This document shows positions 1 to 8,195 of a stretch of DNA of 52,135 nt, one piece after another. Both the position numbers and the translations under genes were made by a program. The notes beneath the pieces were generated by a model. The model ran no database searches. It worked only from the letters and a program-made list of their open reading frames with translations, and was not told the DNA's origin. Numbering within the stretch: position 1 is the stretch's first letter; each line of letters begins with the position of its first letter. This DNA is from Bradyrhizobium sp. (GTDB lineage Bacteria > Pseudomonadota > Alphaproteobacteria > Rhizobiales > Xanthobacteraceae), in NCBI RefSeq assembly GCF_027451485.1, contig NZ_DAIDJE010000053.1, positions 1 to 52,135 on the forward strand, given 5' to 3'.

Positions 1-156
1 GGGATGTACAGTATCGCCGCGGAAATCCCGGAAGAAGTCGGCGTGCTTTTCCAATACCACCACGCCGATGCCGGCGCGGCCGAGCAGATAACCGAGCATC
101 ATGCCGGCCGGGCCACCGCCGACGATGCAACAATGGGTCTGAATGGTTCGGGGCAT
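1..156 (-). CDS. FAD-dependent oxidoreductase, N-terminal fragment
   Basis: Only the first 52 residues are in the window; the reading frame is open to base 1. The fragment starts MPRTIQTHCCIVGGGPAG, a Rossmann dinucleotide-binding motif (GGGPAG at residues 13-18), followed by a glutamate after the second strand (VVVLEK) that would bind the FAD ribose. The stretch FRGDTVHP near the edge is typical of PHBH/UbiH-like flavin monooxygenases and related FAD-dependent oxidoreductases. The substrate cannot be told from this fragment. The start at 156 is the first ATG and places the motif at the usual distance from the N-terminus. Confidence 0.8.
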   Translation of the reverse strand, partial: MPRTIQTHCCIVGGGPAGMMLGYLLGRAGIGVVVLEKHADFFRDFRGDTVHP

Positions 157-717
157 CGACGACTCCCGCCGCGCTAAAGCATGATCGGACTGAGTTGAGG
201 TTATAATTGTAAGAAAGTGCACTCGCTCTTCCGCCTGCGGCAGGTGAACAGCGTTTGCCGTTGAATCAACCCTCGCATCCCGGTATTATCTTTAACTTAG
301 CGGTGGGGACCGAAGCAGAGCCCTAGCAATCACTCGCGTCTAACCGAGACGCAGCGCGATCCGAAACCCCTGCTCCTTCGCGCCGACCCGTCTACGCTTC
401 GTGGCGCGCGCCCCACCCCGCCAGACGCCGCAACGACAGAAACCGCCGGGTTCACACCCCCGCAAGGCTACGGCCGAGGCCGCCGATTGCTGCCCATTTG
501 TGTCAAAAGGTTAAGCTTTTTCAACGCGCATGGCCCCGTTTCCATTGACTTTGGCAGATGCGCGCCTATGTTCCGGCCAGACGCGGCCCGGTATCGAACC
601 GTGATACCCCGCCTGTCCGCGTATCCGAAAATCCCGTGCAAATCTGCGTGCCGTTCCGGGGTTAAGCGCGACAGCCCTTTTTCAAGATTCCAGACGGCGG
701 TATCTGCCAGAGGCTCA
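157..717. other. Intergenic region upstream of the DEAD-box helicase
   Basis: About 560 bases without a convincing gene between the divergent oxidoreductase and helicase genes. Positions 173-200 (gctaaagc at the left) look like a decayed copy of the repeat at 33458-33557. A short inverted repeat (GCGTCT 336-341, AGACGC 347-352) is present. The helicase frame stays open back to 487, but that part has no recognisable protein features, so I treat it as leader. A long 5' leader is plausible for this helicase family, but no regulatory element was identified. Confidence 0.5.
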
Positions 718-2151
718 ATGTCTTTTTCCCATCTCGGCTTGTCCGAAAAGGTGCTCGCCGCCGTCGCGGCCACCGGTTACACGAATCCGACCCCCATTCA
801 GGAACAGGCGATTCCCCACGTTCTGGCCCGGCGCGATGTCCTCGGCATTGCCCAGACAGGCACCGGAAAAACCGCCGCCTTCGTCCTTCCGATGCTTACG
901 ATCCTCGAAAAGGGCCGCGCCCGCGCCAGGATGCCCCGCACGCTGATCCTGGAACCGACGCGCGAACTCGCCGCGCAGGTCAAGGAAAGCTTCGACCGCT
1001 ATGGCGTCGGCCAGAAACTCAATGTGGCGCTGTTGATCGGCGGCGTCTCATTCGGCGACCAGGATTCCAAGCTGACCCGCGGCGTCGACGTTCTGATCGC
1101 AACCCCAGGCCGGCTGCTCGACCACACCGAACGCGGCGGGTTGCTGCTCACCGGCGTCGAATTGCTTGTGATCGACGAAGCCGACCGGATGCTCGACATG
1201 GGCTTCATTCCCGACATCGAACGCATCTGCAAGCTTGTCCCCTTCACTCGCCAGACGCTGTTCTTCACGGCCACCATGCCGCCGGAGATCCGGCGCGTCA
1301 CCGAGACTTTCCTCCATAACCCGGAGAAAGTGGAAGTTTCGAAACCGGCGACAACGGCCGTGACCGTCACGCAGTTACAGGTCCCGTCCGGACGCGAAGC
1401 CCACGAAAAGCGCGATATCCTCCGTCGCCTGCTGCGCGAAGCCAAGGACCTCAACAACGCGATCATCTTCTGCAATCGCAAGCGCGAAGTCGCCATCCTG
1501 CACAAGTCGCTGCAAAAGCACGGCTTCAGCGTCGGCGCGCTGCACGGCGACATGGATCAATCGGCCCGCACCGCAGCGCTCGATCAATTCCGCAAGGGCG
1601 AAATTCCGCTCCTGGTCGCCTCCGATGTCGCGGCGCGCGGCCTCGATATCCCCGCCGTCAGCCACGTCTTCAACTTCGATGTTCCCCACCATGCGGACGA
1701 TTACGTACACCGGATCGGCCGCACCGGCCGCGCCGGCCGCACGGGCACCGCGGTGTCCATCGTCACGCCGCTTGACCACAAGTCGCTCGCCGCCATTGAA
1801 AAGCTGATCGGCCAGAGCATTCCGCTCGCTGAAGGCAGTTTCGCCGCGCCCGAAGAGCCGGCGGCCGCCCGCGAGGAGCGCCCACGGCAACGCGGGCATG
1901 ACGGCTCGCGCGGCGGACGCAAACGGCGCCGCGAACAAGACGCCGGCCATGGCGGCGGCCGCAACCCCGCACACACATCTCAATCTAGGGTTGCGCAAAC
2001 GAGGGAAGCGCCGGGAACTCCTTCTTCAGCCCCGAAGCCTCCGTCGATCGGCCGCCCTGCGGAACCCAAACCCTCGCATACCGCGTCGGAACCCGCTGAT
2101 CACTCGCATCTTCCAGCGTTTTTGTTGCGTCCGGTGCGTGCGCGCGTTTGA
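718..2151 (+). CDS. rhlE: DEAD-box ATP-dependent RNA helicase (RhlE type)
   Basis: A 477-residue RNA helicase expected to unwind short RNA duplexes in ribosome assembly, RNA decay or cold adaptation. The Q-motif region (GYTNPTPIQEQ) leads into Walker A AQTGTGKT at residues 45-52, then the DEAD box (VIDEADRMLDMGF), motif III as TAT, and the second RecA domain with ARGLDIP and motif VI HRIGRTGR. The C-terminal ~110 residues are a low-complexity basic tail rich in Arg, Gly, Pro and Ser, common in RhlE proteins and likely RNA-binding. The ATG at 718 follows an AGAGG ribosome-binding site and gives the usual family N-terminus (MSFSHLGLSEKV); the frame extends upstream to 487 without domain content. 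Confidence 0.9.
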   Translation: MSFSHLGLSEKVLAAVAATGYTNPTPIQEQAIPHVLARRDVLGIAQTGTGKTAAFVLPMLTILEKGRARARMPRTLILEPTRELAAQVKESFDRYGVGQKLNVALLIGGVSFGDQDSKLTRGVDVLIATPGRLLDHTERGGLLLTGVELLVIDEADRMLDMGFIPDIERICKLVPFTRQTLFFTATMPPEIRRVTETFLHNPEKVEVSKPATTAVTVTQLQVPSGREAHEKRDILRRLLREAKDLNNAIIFCNRKREVAILHKSLQKHGFSVGALHGDMDQSARTAALDQFRKGEIPLLVASDVAARGLDIPAVSHVFNFDVPHHADDYVHRIGRTGRAGRTGTAVSIVTPLDHKSLAAIEKLIGQSIPLAEGSFAAPEEPAAAREERPRQRGHDGSRGGRKRRREQDAGHGGGRNPAHTSQSRVAQTREAPGTPSSAPKPPSIGRPAEPKPSHTASEPADHSHLPAFLLRPVRARV

Positions 2152-2288
2152 TCGGCGGACGATCATCAGGGTGGATTTGCGGATCGGCATTTACGGCTCG
2201 TAAATCAACCTACGGTAGCTTGATTCCCATAGTTTATGAGATTGGCGCGAGAATCGGGCCGCGCTGACTTTCGCTGGGGGCGAGTTCA

Positions 2289-3347
2289 GTGCTGGACGAA
2301 CACGAACGCACGATGGCCTTTGCCGAATTGGCGCTGGGCCAGATCCGGTCGCTTCGGCAGCCCGCAATCCCTCGTAATTACGAGATCTGGTACGTCTACG
2401 CGACCGGCTACAATTCTCAGCTCAACCAGGTCATCAACGAGACGCTCGCGCACAACGGCAAGCTGACCGAAGCCGACCTCGAGCAGATCTACGAAACCTA
2501 TCTCTCCCACCTCAAGACGACCGACCGCATCGACAAGGTTGGCGCCCGCGTCATCGGAGAAATCGACGACGTAGTGCGGCTGATCGGCGACGCGCTCGGC
2601 ATGTCGGAGGCCTACAATGCAAGCCTCGCCGGCGCGACCGAACGGCTCGCGAAGGCCGCGGACCGCGAACAGGTCATGAAGGTGGTCGACACGCTCGTCA
2701 AAACCACGCACGAGATGCGCGATACCGCCAAGACGCTGGAAGAGCGGCTGGCGATGTCGAAAACGGAAATCAGCAATCTCCAGCAGAGCCTGGAGGCAAT
2801 CAGGGCGGAGAGCCTCACCGATCCCCTGACCGGTCTCGGCAATCGAAAGTATTTTGATCGCTCGCTCGGGACGGCCGTTGCGAATGCATTGGAGACTGGC
2901 GAACCGCTGTCGCTGCTGATGTTCGATATCGACTACTTCAAATCCTTCAACGACTCCTTTGGCCATCTCACCGGCGATCAGGTGTTGCGGCTGGTCGGCA
3001 TGTCGCTGAAGCAATCCATCAAGGGACAGGACATTACCGCCCGCTATGGCGGCGAAGAGTTTGCCGTCGTGCTGCCCAACACGGCGTTGCGTCAGGCGCT
3101 AACGGTCGCCGATCACATCCGCCGTGCCGTGATGTCGAAGGAATTGAAGAAAAAATCCACCGGCGAGATTCTGGGACGCGTCACCATTTCGGTCGGCGTT
3201 TCGATGCTCAAGCCGGGCGACGACTGCGATTCGCTGATCGAACGGGCCGATGCGTGCCTCTATGCCGCCAAGCGAGCCGGGCGCAACCGGGTGATCTGTG
3301 AGGCCGATCCGGAATACATGGCGGAAACCCGCGGCCAGGTGGCCTGA
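2289..3347 (+). CDS. GGDEF-domain diguanylate cyclase
   Basis: A 352-residue soluble protein expected to make cyclic di-GMP from two GTP. The N-terminal ~160 residues are helical, without a membrane segment or a sensor domain I can name, and end in a coiled-coil-like stretch (KTLEERLAMSKTEISNLQ). The GGDEF domain follows, with DPLTGLGNRK, the metal-binding FDIDYFK segment and the active site GGEEF at residues 254-258, so catalysis should be intact. The inhibitory I-site position reads KGQD (245-248) rather than RxxD, so product feedback inhibition is doubtful. GTG at 2289 is the annotated start, with a G-rich stretch just upstream; ATG at 2313 is possible. Its stop abuts the convergent TfoX-like gene. 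Confidence 0.9.
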   Translation: MLDEHERTMAFAELALGQIRSLRQPAIPRNYEIWYVYATGYNSQLNQVINETLAHNGKLTEADLEQIYETYLSHLKTTDRIDKVGARVIGEIDDVVRLIGDALGMSEAYNASLAGATERLAKAADREQVMKVVDTLVKTTHEMRDTAKTLEERLAMSKTEISNLQQSLEAIRAESLTDPLTGLGNRKYFDRSLGTAVANALETGEPLSLLMFDIDYFKSFNDSFGHLTGDQVLRLVGMSLKQSIKGQDITARYGGEEFAVVLPNTALRQALTVADHIRRAVMSKELKKKSTGEILGRVTISVGVSMLKPGDDCDSLIERADACLYAAKRAGRNRVICEADPEYMAETRGQVA

Positions 3348-3833
3348 TCAACTTCCTTTTCGTCGCGCCGTTTTGGATTCGCCCGGTTTTCTCTTTGCCA
3401 CGCTCGTTACCGCTCGCGCTTTGCTGGCGGCGGTCTTGTGCAAGTCCTTCTTGCTCGCTGGGGTTTTGACGGCCGGCTTTTTCGCTGTCCTCCGGCGCGG
3501 GCGTTTGCTCCCCGCGGCCCGCTGTGCGGCCGCCAACGCAGACTTCGCCCAGTCCGCCAGTTCCTCTGAATCGTCGAACAGCCGCGCCGGCAATTCCCAG
3601 TAGGAATTGACCGTGACGACCTTCCCTGTCGAGCGCTGCTGGTACTGAAACGGCCTAGAGCCCTCCGCCGCCAATTTCGGAATGCTCGTCTCGTCGGCGC
3701 GCAGGTAGACCCCGCTGCGCAGCGCCAGCGCAAAATTGACGCCATCGACGGAAATGCCAAAGCCGGAAAACATCCGGCGCAGCGTCACGGGGCCGAAACC
3801 AGAAAACAATTCGATCAGGAAATCGCGATCCAT
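3348..3833 (-). CDS. TfoX N-terminal domain protein with basic tail
   Basis: A 161-residue protein. Residues 1-100 match the TfoX/Sxy N-terminal domain: RRMFSGFGISVDGVNFAL and a YWELPARLFDD segment are typical. In gammaproteobacteria TfoX/Sxy promotes competence-gene expression, but most alphaproteobacterial single-domain members have no known role. From about residue 110 the protein becomes a Lys/Arg/Ala/Pro-rich tail with AKKPA-like units resembling histone H1 tails, which suggests nucleic-acid binding. The C-terminal TfoX domain is absent. The stop codon directly abuts that of the diguanylate cyclase on the other strand. Confidence 0.8.
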   Translation of the reverse strand: MDRDFLIELFSGFGPVTLRRMFSGFGISVDGVNFALALRSGVYLRADETSIPKLAAEGSRPFQYQQRSTGKVVTVNSYWELPARLFDDSEELADWAKSALAAAQRAAGSKRPRRRTAKKPAVKTPASKKDLHKTAASKARAVTSVAKRKPGESKTARRKGS

Positions 3834-3912
3834 CGAGAAGCGCCGCCTCGTCCCCGGACGCCGCGCAGTGAACGATGCGCTCTCGCAGTTTAGCAGCGAA
3901 CCCCGGTTCTAC

Positions 3913-3930
3913 GCAGCACTTAAGCGCTGC
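3913..3930. repeat. 18-bp near-perfect palindrome downstream of sufA
   Basis: gcagcactt/aagcgctgc is palindromic with one mismatched pair. It lies between the end of the suf operon and the start of the TfoX-like gene, both on the minus strand. There is no T-run after it, so a Rho-independent terminator is not supported. It could be a 3' processing hairpin or an operator. Confidence 0.35.
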
Positions 3931-3950
3931 CGCGGGCCCCGGACAAGATG

Positions 3951-4355
3951 TCAGCCTTCGACGTTGGCCGGCTTGAGCTGCACGGATTCGCCGCAGCCGC
4001 AGGCGCCGACCTGGTTCGGGTTATTGAAGATGAACTGGGCTTGCAGTTTGTCGCTCTTGTAGTCCATCTCGGTGCCGAGCAGGAACAGTACCGCCTTGGG
4101 ATCAACCAGGATCTTCACGCCCTTGTCCTCGACGACCTCGTCGGTCGGACGGATTTCGTGGGCATATTCGACCGTATAGGATTGTCCGGCGCAGCCGCCG
4201 TTCTTCACGCCGACCCGAAGGCCAACGATTTCGGAATCGGCGCGCCGGGTCAGTTCCTGGATGCGCTCGGCGGCGGCGTCCGTCAGCTTCATCACCTGCG
4301 GACGCGGGCGCGGCCTTGCCTTCGAGGTTGGGGAAGTCGGGCTCATATCGGTCAT
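3951..4355 (-). CDS. sufA: A-type Fe-S carrier protein
   Basis: A 134-residue HesB/IscA/SufA family protein that accepts assembled Fe-S clusters from the SufBCD scaffold and passes them to apoproteins. The three cluster-binding cysteines are present: C55 in NGGCAGQSY and C119/C121 in the ACGCGES motif near the C-terminus. About 20 residues precede the domain and are proline/arginine-rich. It is the last gene of the suf operon, 53 bases after the SufT-like gene, which supports a SufA role over a stand-alone ErpA/IscA role. Confidence 0.92.
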   Translation of the reverse strand: MTDMSPTSPTSKARPRPRPQVMKLTDAAAERIQELTRRADSEIVGLRVGVKNGGCAGQSYTVEYAHEIRPTDEVVEDKGVKILVDPKAVLFLLGTEMDYKSDKLQAQFIFNNPNQVGACGCGESVQLKPANVEG

Positions 4356-4408
4356 GTGGTCAATCCCAAAGCCAGTTCAATGAGGCGCTTGGTGTCGCGC
4401 GCGAATGC

Positions 4409-4807
4409 TCACCACATATTGAGGACGAGACGCGCCTCGTCGGACATGCGGTCCGGCGTCCAGGCCGGATCCCACACCAGATTGACGTTGACGACGCCTA
4501 CGCCTGGAACGCTGGCGACGGCGTTCTCGACCATCGTCGGCAACTCGCCGGCCGCCGGGCAGTTCGGCGTCGTTAGCGTCATCACCAGATCGACGGAACG
4601 GTCGTCCTTGAGCTCGACCTTGTAGATCAGGCCGAGCTCATAGATGTCAGCCGGAATTTCCGGATCAAACACGGTTTTCAGTGCGGCGACGATGTCGTTG
4701 CTCAACCGCTCGGTTTCCTCCGGCGGCAGGGCCGACTGTGTTTCCATGTTGGAAGTCTTCACTTCCACTTCGCTTTCAGGACTCTTGGCTTCAACGGTGT
4801 CGGTCAT
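4409..4807 (-). CDS. sufT: SufT/MIP18-family Fe-S assembly factor
   Basis: A 132-residue protein of the MIP18 (DUF59) family; members related to SufT help mature Fe-S proteins. The domain starts around residue 36. It contains DPEIPADIYELGLIY, then LTTPNCPAAGELP with the conserved cysteine at C83. The N-terminal ~30 residues are acidic and poorly conserved. Its ATG overlaps the sufS stop as ATGA, so the two are translationally coupled. The location between sufS and sufA fits alphaproteobacterial suf operons. The symbol is assigned by family and context. Confidence 0.88.
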   Translation of the reverse strand: MTDTVEAKSPESEVEVKTSNMETQSALPPEETERLSNDIVAALKTVFDPEIPADIYELGLIYKVELKDDRSVDLVMTLTTPNCPAAGELPTMVENAVASVPGVGVVNVNLVWDPAWTPDRMSDEARLVLNMW

Positions 4808-6051
4808 GCGAACAATTCCCGCGCCTTGATCAGCGCCTGCGCCAGATGGTCGATTTCCTCGCGCGTATTATACATTCCGAACGAGGCCCGGCACGTCGCG
4901 GTCACGTTGAACCGCTCTAAAAGCGGCATCACGCAATGGGTGCCGGCACGAACCGCGACCCCCTGCCGGTCGATGACCGTCGCGACATCGTGGGGATGCG
5001 CGCCCTTCATCTCGAAGGAAATGATCGGTCCCTTGCCCTTGGCAGTGCCGATCACGCGGAGGGAGTTGATTTCGCGCAGGCGCGCCTCCGCATAGGCCAG
5101 AAGGTCGTGCTCGTGAGCGCTGATGCGCTCTTTGCCGATCGAATTGACATAGTCGATCGCGGCACCCAGCCCGATCGCTTCGACGATCGCGGGCGTTCCA
5201 GCCTCGAACTTGTGCGGCGGATCGCCGTAGCTCACGAATTCGCGCGCGACCTCGCGGATCATTTCACCGCCGCCGTTATAAGGCCGCATGCTCACGAGGT
5301 GATCGTATTTGGCATAGAGCACGCCGATGCCGGTCGGCCCGTAGAGCTTGTGACCGGTGAAGACGTAGAAATCCGCGCCGATGTCCTGCACATCGACCGC
5401 CAGATGCACCGCACCCTGGCTGCCGTCCACCAGCACCGGAACGCCCCTGGAATGGGCGATCTTCACGACGTCCTTCACCGGCACGACGGTGCCCAATGCA
5501 TTGGACATCTGCGTGATCGCTATCAGCTTGGTGCGCGACGTGAGCTGTTTTTCGAATTCCTCGATGAGGAAGTTGCCGCCGTCGTCGACGTCAACCCATT
5601 TGAGGACGGCGCCCTGACGCTCGCGCAAGAAATGCCAGGGCACGATGTTGGAATGGTGCTCCATGATCGAGAGCACGATCTCGTCGCCCTCTTTGAGGTT
5701 CGGCGCGCCCCAGGAGGACGCCACAAGGTTGATCGCCTCCGTCGCATTGCGAGTGAAGACGATTTCCTCGGGCCGTGACGCCTTGAGGAACGTTGCGACC
5801 TTGGCGCGGGCGCCCTCGTAGGCTTCTGTCGCGGCGTTGGCGAGATAATGCAGGCCGCGGTGGACGTTGGCGTATTCGCTTCGATAGGCCTCGGTCATAC
5901 GATCCAGCACCGCGTTCGGCTTTTGCGCGGACGCGGCGTTGTCGAGATAGACCAGCGGCTTGCCGTAGACCTGCATGGCCAGCGCCGGAAAATCCTCCCG
6001 CAGCCTGGCGACATCGTAAGAGCCATTTGCGACGGCCGGATGCATGATCAT
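4804..6051 (-). CDS. sufS: Cysteine desulfurase SufS
   Basis: A 415-residue class II (SufS/CsdA-like) PLP-dependent cysteine desulfurase that releases sulfur from L-cysteine as an enzyme persulfide for SufB. The PLP lysine is K235 in FTGHKLYGPTG, preceded by the DGSQGAVH cofactor-binding segment. The catalytic cysteine is C373 in the short RAGTHC loop that defines the SufS class. SufS enzymes normally need SufE or SufU to accept the persulfide; neither is in this window. The start overlaps the sufD stop (ATGA) and its end overlaps the SufT-like gene. Confidence 0.95.
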   Translation of the reverse strand: MIMHPAVANGSYDVARLREDFPALAMQVYGKPLVYLDNAASAQKPNAVLDRMTEAYRSEYANVHRGLHYLANAATEAYEGARAKVATFLKASRPEEIVFTRNATEAINLVASSWGAPNLKEGDEIVLSIMEHHSNIVPWHFLRERQGAVLKWVDVDDGGNFLIEEFEKQLTSRTKLIAITQMSNALGTVVPVKDVVKIAHSRGVPVLVDGSQGAVHLAVDVQDIGADFYVFTGHKLYGPTGIGVLYAKYDHLVSMRPYNGGGEMIREVAREFVSYGDPPHKFEAGTPAIVEAIGLGAAIDYVNSIGKERISAHEHDLLAYAEARLREINSLRVIGTAKGKGPIISFEMKGAHPHDVATVIDRQGVAVRAGTHCVMPLLERFNVTATCRASFGMYNTREEIDHLAQALIKARELFA

Positions 6052-7364
6052 CCCCGCCTCTCGAGCCAGGCTCGCGCGATCGTAACCGTCAATTCGCGCA
6101 AACCGTCGCTGGCAATGGCTTCGATTGCTTCGCCGACGAACGCCTGGATCAACAGCGCCTCGGCTTCCTTTTCCGGAAGGCCACGCGCGCGCAGATAGAA
6201 CAGCAGGCTTTCGTCGAGCGCGCCGGTGGTCGCGCCGTGACCACAGGTCACGTCATCGGCGAAAATTTCCAGTTCGGGCTTGTTGTCGGCTTCGGCCTCA
6301 TCGGACAACAACAAGGCCCGCGTCATCATTTTGGCGTCGGTCTTCTGCGCGTGGGGCCGAACGATGATCCGGCCCTGGAACACCGACTGCGCGCGATCAT
6401 CGACAACGGAACGGAATACTTCCCGGCTCATGCAGTGCGGAACCGCATGGTCCAGGAACAGCGTCGTGTCGGCATGCTGTCGGCCATTGAGCAGGTTCAC
6501 GCCATTGGCGTTCACCTCGGCGCCCTCACCAGAAAAGGTCAGATGACCCTGATAGCGGCTGAGAATGCCGCCGCTGGTCATATTGAAGGTGGTGAGGCGC
6601 GCTTTGGCCCCGACCGAAAACACGGCCGTCGTAATGTTGGTGGCGTCAGCGCCATCGTCCATGAGCCGCACATGCTGCACCTCGGCATCGTCGCCCACCG
6701 ATACGCTGATGACGTCATTGACCTGGTAGGATTTGGTACCTTCTGCCGCAACAAAACTCTCCAACAGCGTCGCTTGCGCAGCCTTGCCGATCGTCAGGAA
6801 CGAACGCGTGAAGCTGGCTGTCGATCCGCGGGTCGCGACGTGCGCAATGTGAAGCGGCTTCGCGATCGCCACGCGGTCAGCTACTGTGATCACTAGGCCA
6901 TCCGTCGCCATCGCCGCATTCAGCGCGATCATCGCACCCGGTTCTGAGCCGTTGCTGAGCAGATCGGCATGGTTGCCGTCTTCCAGCGCCTCACGCAACG
7001 TCTGCACGCGAACACCGGTTTCCATGCCGCCGAGATTCGACAATGTCGGCGCAAACGCGCCATCGACCAATACCACGCGAACGGCGTCAACGGCCGGTAA
7101 CGAAGCCAGCGCGGCTTCGGCGCGCTCAAGTGCGTTCTTATCGGGTGCGGCAGCAAGCGGCAGCACGTCGCGCATCAGCGCCCGCAGGTCGGTATATTTC
7201 CAGTCTTCGAGCCGGCGATGCGGCAAGCCGGCCCGCTCAAAAGCCGCAAAGGCCTGCTCGCGCGCCTCCGCAGCCTTGCCGCGGCCCGGCAGGCGATCGC
7301 GCACGCCGGCAAAAACATCGCTCGCCGGTCGTTGCGTCTCGGTCTTGGTCAATACAACGTTCAT
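6048..7364 (-). CDS. sufD: Fe-S cluster scaffold subunit SufD
   Basis: A 438-residue SufD subunit of the SufBC2D scaffold complex. The N-terminal helical region is followed by the long right-handed beta-helix shared with SufB. The C-terminal part contains HAQKTDAKMMTRALLLSD and CGHGATTGALDE, the conserved histidine-bearing segment that faces SufB at the cluster-assembly interface, then DESLLFYLRARG. It lies 11 bases downstream of sufC and overlaps sufS. The N-terminal third is divergent, as is usual for SufD. Confidence 0.94.
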   Translation of the reverse strand: MNVVLTKTETQRPASDVFAGVRDRLPGRGKAAEAREQAFAAFERAGLPHRRLEDWKYTDLRALMRDVLPLAAAPDKNALERAEAALASLPAVDAVRVVLVDGAFAPTLSNLGGMETGVRVQTLREALEDGNHADLLSNGSEPGAMIALNAAMATDGLVITVADRVAIAKPLHIAHVATRGSTASFTRSFLTIGKAAQATLLESFVAAEGTKSYQVNDVISVSVGDDAEVQHVRLMDDGADATNITTAVFSVGAKARLTTFNMTSGGILSRYQGHLTFSGEGAEVNANGVNLLNGRQHADTTLFLDHAVPHCMSREVFRSVVDDRAQSVFQGRIIVRPHAQKTDAKMMTRALLLSDEAEADNKPELEIFADDVTCGHGATTGALDESLLFYLRARGLPEKEAEALLIQAFVGEAIEAIASDGLRELTVTIARAWLERRG

Positions 7365-7375
7365 TGCAAATTCCG

Positions 7376-8140
7376 TTACGCCGCGGTCAGCGCTGCTTCA
7401 TCGAACTGGGCGTAGCCGGACGCCTCCAGCTCAAGCGCGAGTTCCTTGCCGCCGCTTTTCACGACCCTGCCCTTCGACATCACGTGAACGACGTCAGGGA
7501 TGATGTAATTCAGAAGCCGCTGATAATGGGTGATCACGACCATTGCGCGGCCCGGCGAGCGCAACGCGTTGACGCCATCGGCTGCGATACGCAGCGCATC
7601 GATATCCAGCCCGGAGTCCATTTCGTCCAGGATGCAAAGGCTAGGCTCGAACAGCGCCATCTGAAGGATTTCGTTTCGCTTCTTTTCGCCGCCGGAGAAG
7701 CCGACATTGACACCGCGCTTGAGCATATCCTGCGGGATGCCGAGCCGTTTGGCGACTTCGCGCACTTTTTTAAGGAATTCCGGCGCCATCAATTCGCTTT
7801 CGCCACGTGCCTTGCGCTGGGCGTTGTAGGCTGTGCGCAGGAAATTCATGGTGACGACGCCGGGAATCTCGACCGGGTACTGAAATGCAAGGAAGACGCC
7901 CTTCGCGGCACGCTCGTCAGGATCCATCTCCAGAAGATCTTCGCCCCGAAACAGGATTTCGCCGCCGGTCACCTCGTAGCCAGGTTTGCCCGCAATGACG
8001 TGGGAGAGCGTCGACTTGCCGGAGCCGTTCGGGCCCATGATCGCGTGGATCTCGCCTTCGTTCACGGTGAGCGACAGGCCGTGGAGAATTTCACGGTCAT
8101 CGACGCGAACCTGCAAATCTTTGATTTCAAGCAGTGACAT
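7376..8140 (-). CDS. sufC: Suf complex ATPase SufC
   Basis: A 254-residue ABC-type ATPase that drives conformational changes of SufB-SufD during cluster assembly; it is soluble and not a transporter component. Walker A is GPNGSGKST (36-44), the signature FSGGEKKR (148-155) with the SufC-specific EKKR, and Walker [13 protein letters not shown] (168-179). It lies 55 bases downstream of sufB and 11 upstream of sufD, consistent with stoichiometric co-expression. Confidence 0.96.
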   Translation of the reverse strand: MSLLEIKDLQVRVDDREILHGLSLTVNEGEIHAIMGPNGSGKSTLSHVIAGKPGYEVTGGEILFRGEDLLEMDPDERAAKGVFLAFQYPVEIPGVVTMNFLRTAYNAQRKARGESELMAPEFLKKVREVAKRLGIPQDMLKRGVNVGFSGGEKKRNEILQMALFEPSLCILDEMDSGLDIDALRIAADGVNALRSPGRAMVVITHYQRLLNYIIPDVVHVMSKGRVVKSGGKELALELEASGYAQFDEAALTAA

Positions 8141-8195
8141 TCAATTACCTTTCAAACCGATCGCTGCGCCGCCTTCGATAGCGTACAATGCCGCG

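Noticed and set aside
487..717. Upstream extension of the DEAD-box helicase frame by 77 codons
   Set aside because: No domain content and no ribosome-binding site; the family start is at 718 with AGAGG in front.
4936..5778. Long plus-strand open frame opposite sufS
   Set aside because: It mirrors the codon pattern of sufS on the other strand and encodes no recognisable protein; an effect of high GC.
7043..8137. 364-codon plus-strand frame opposite sufD and sufC
   Set aside because: Arginine-rich antisense shadow of two certain genes; crosses the sufC-sufD junction.
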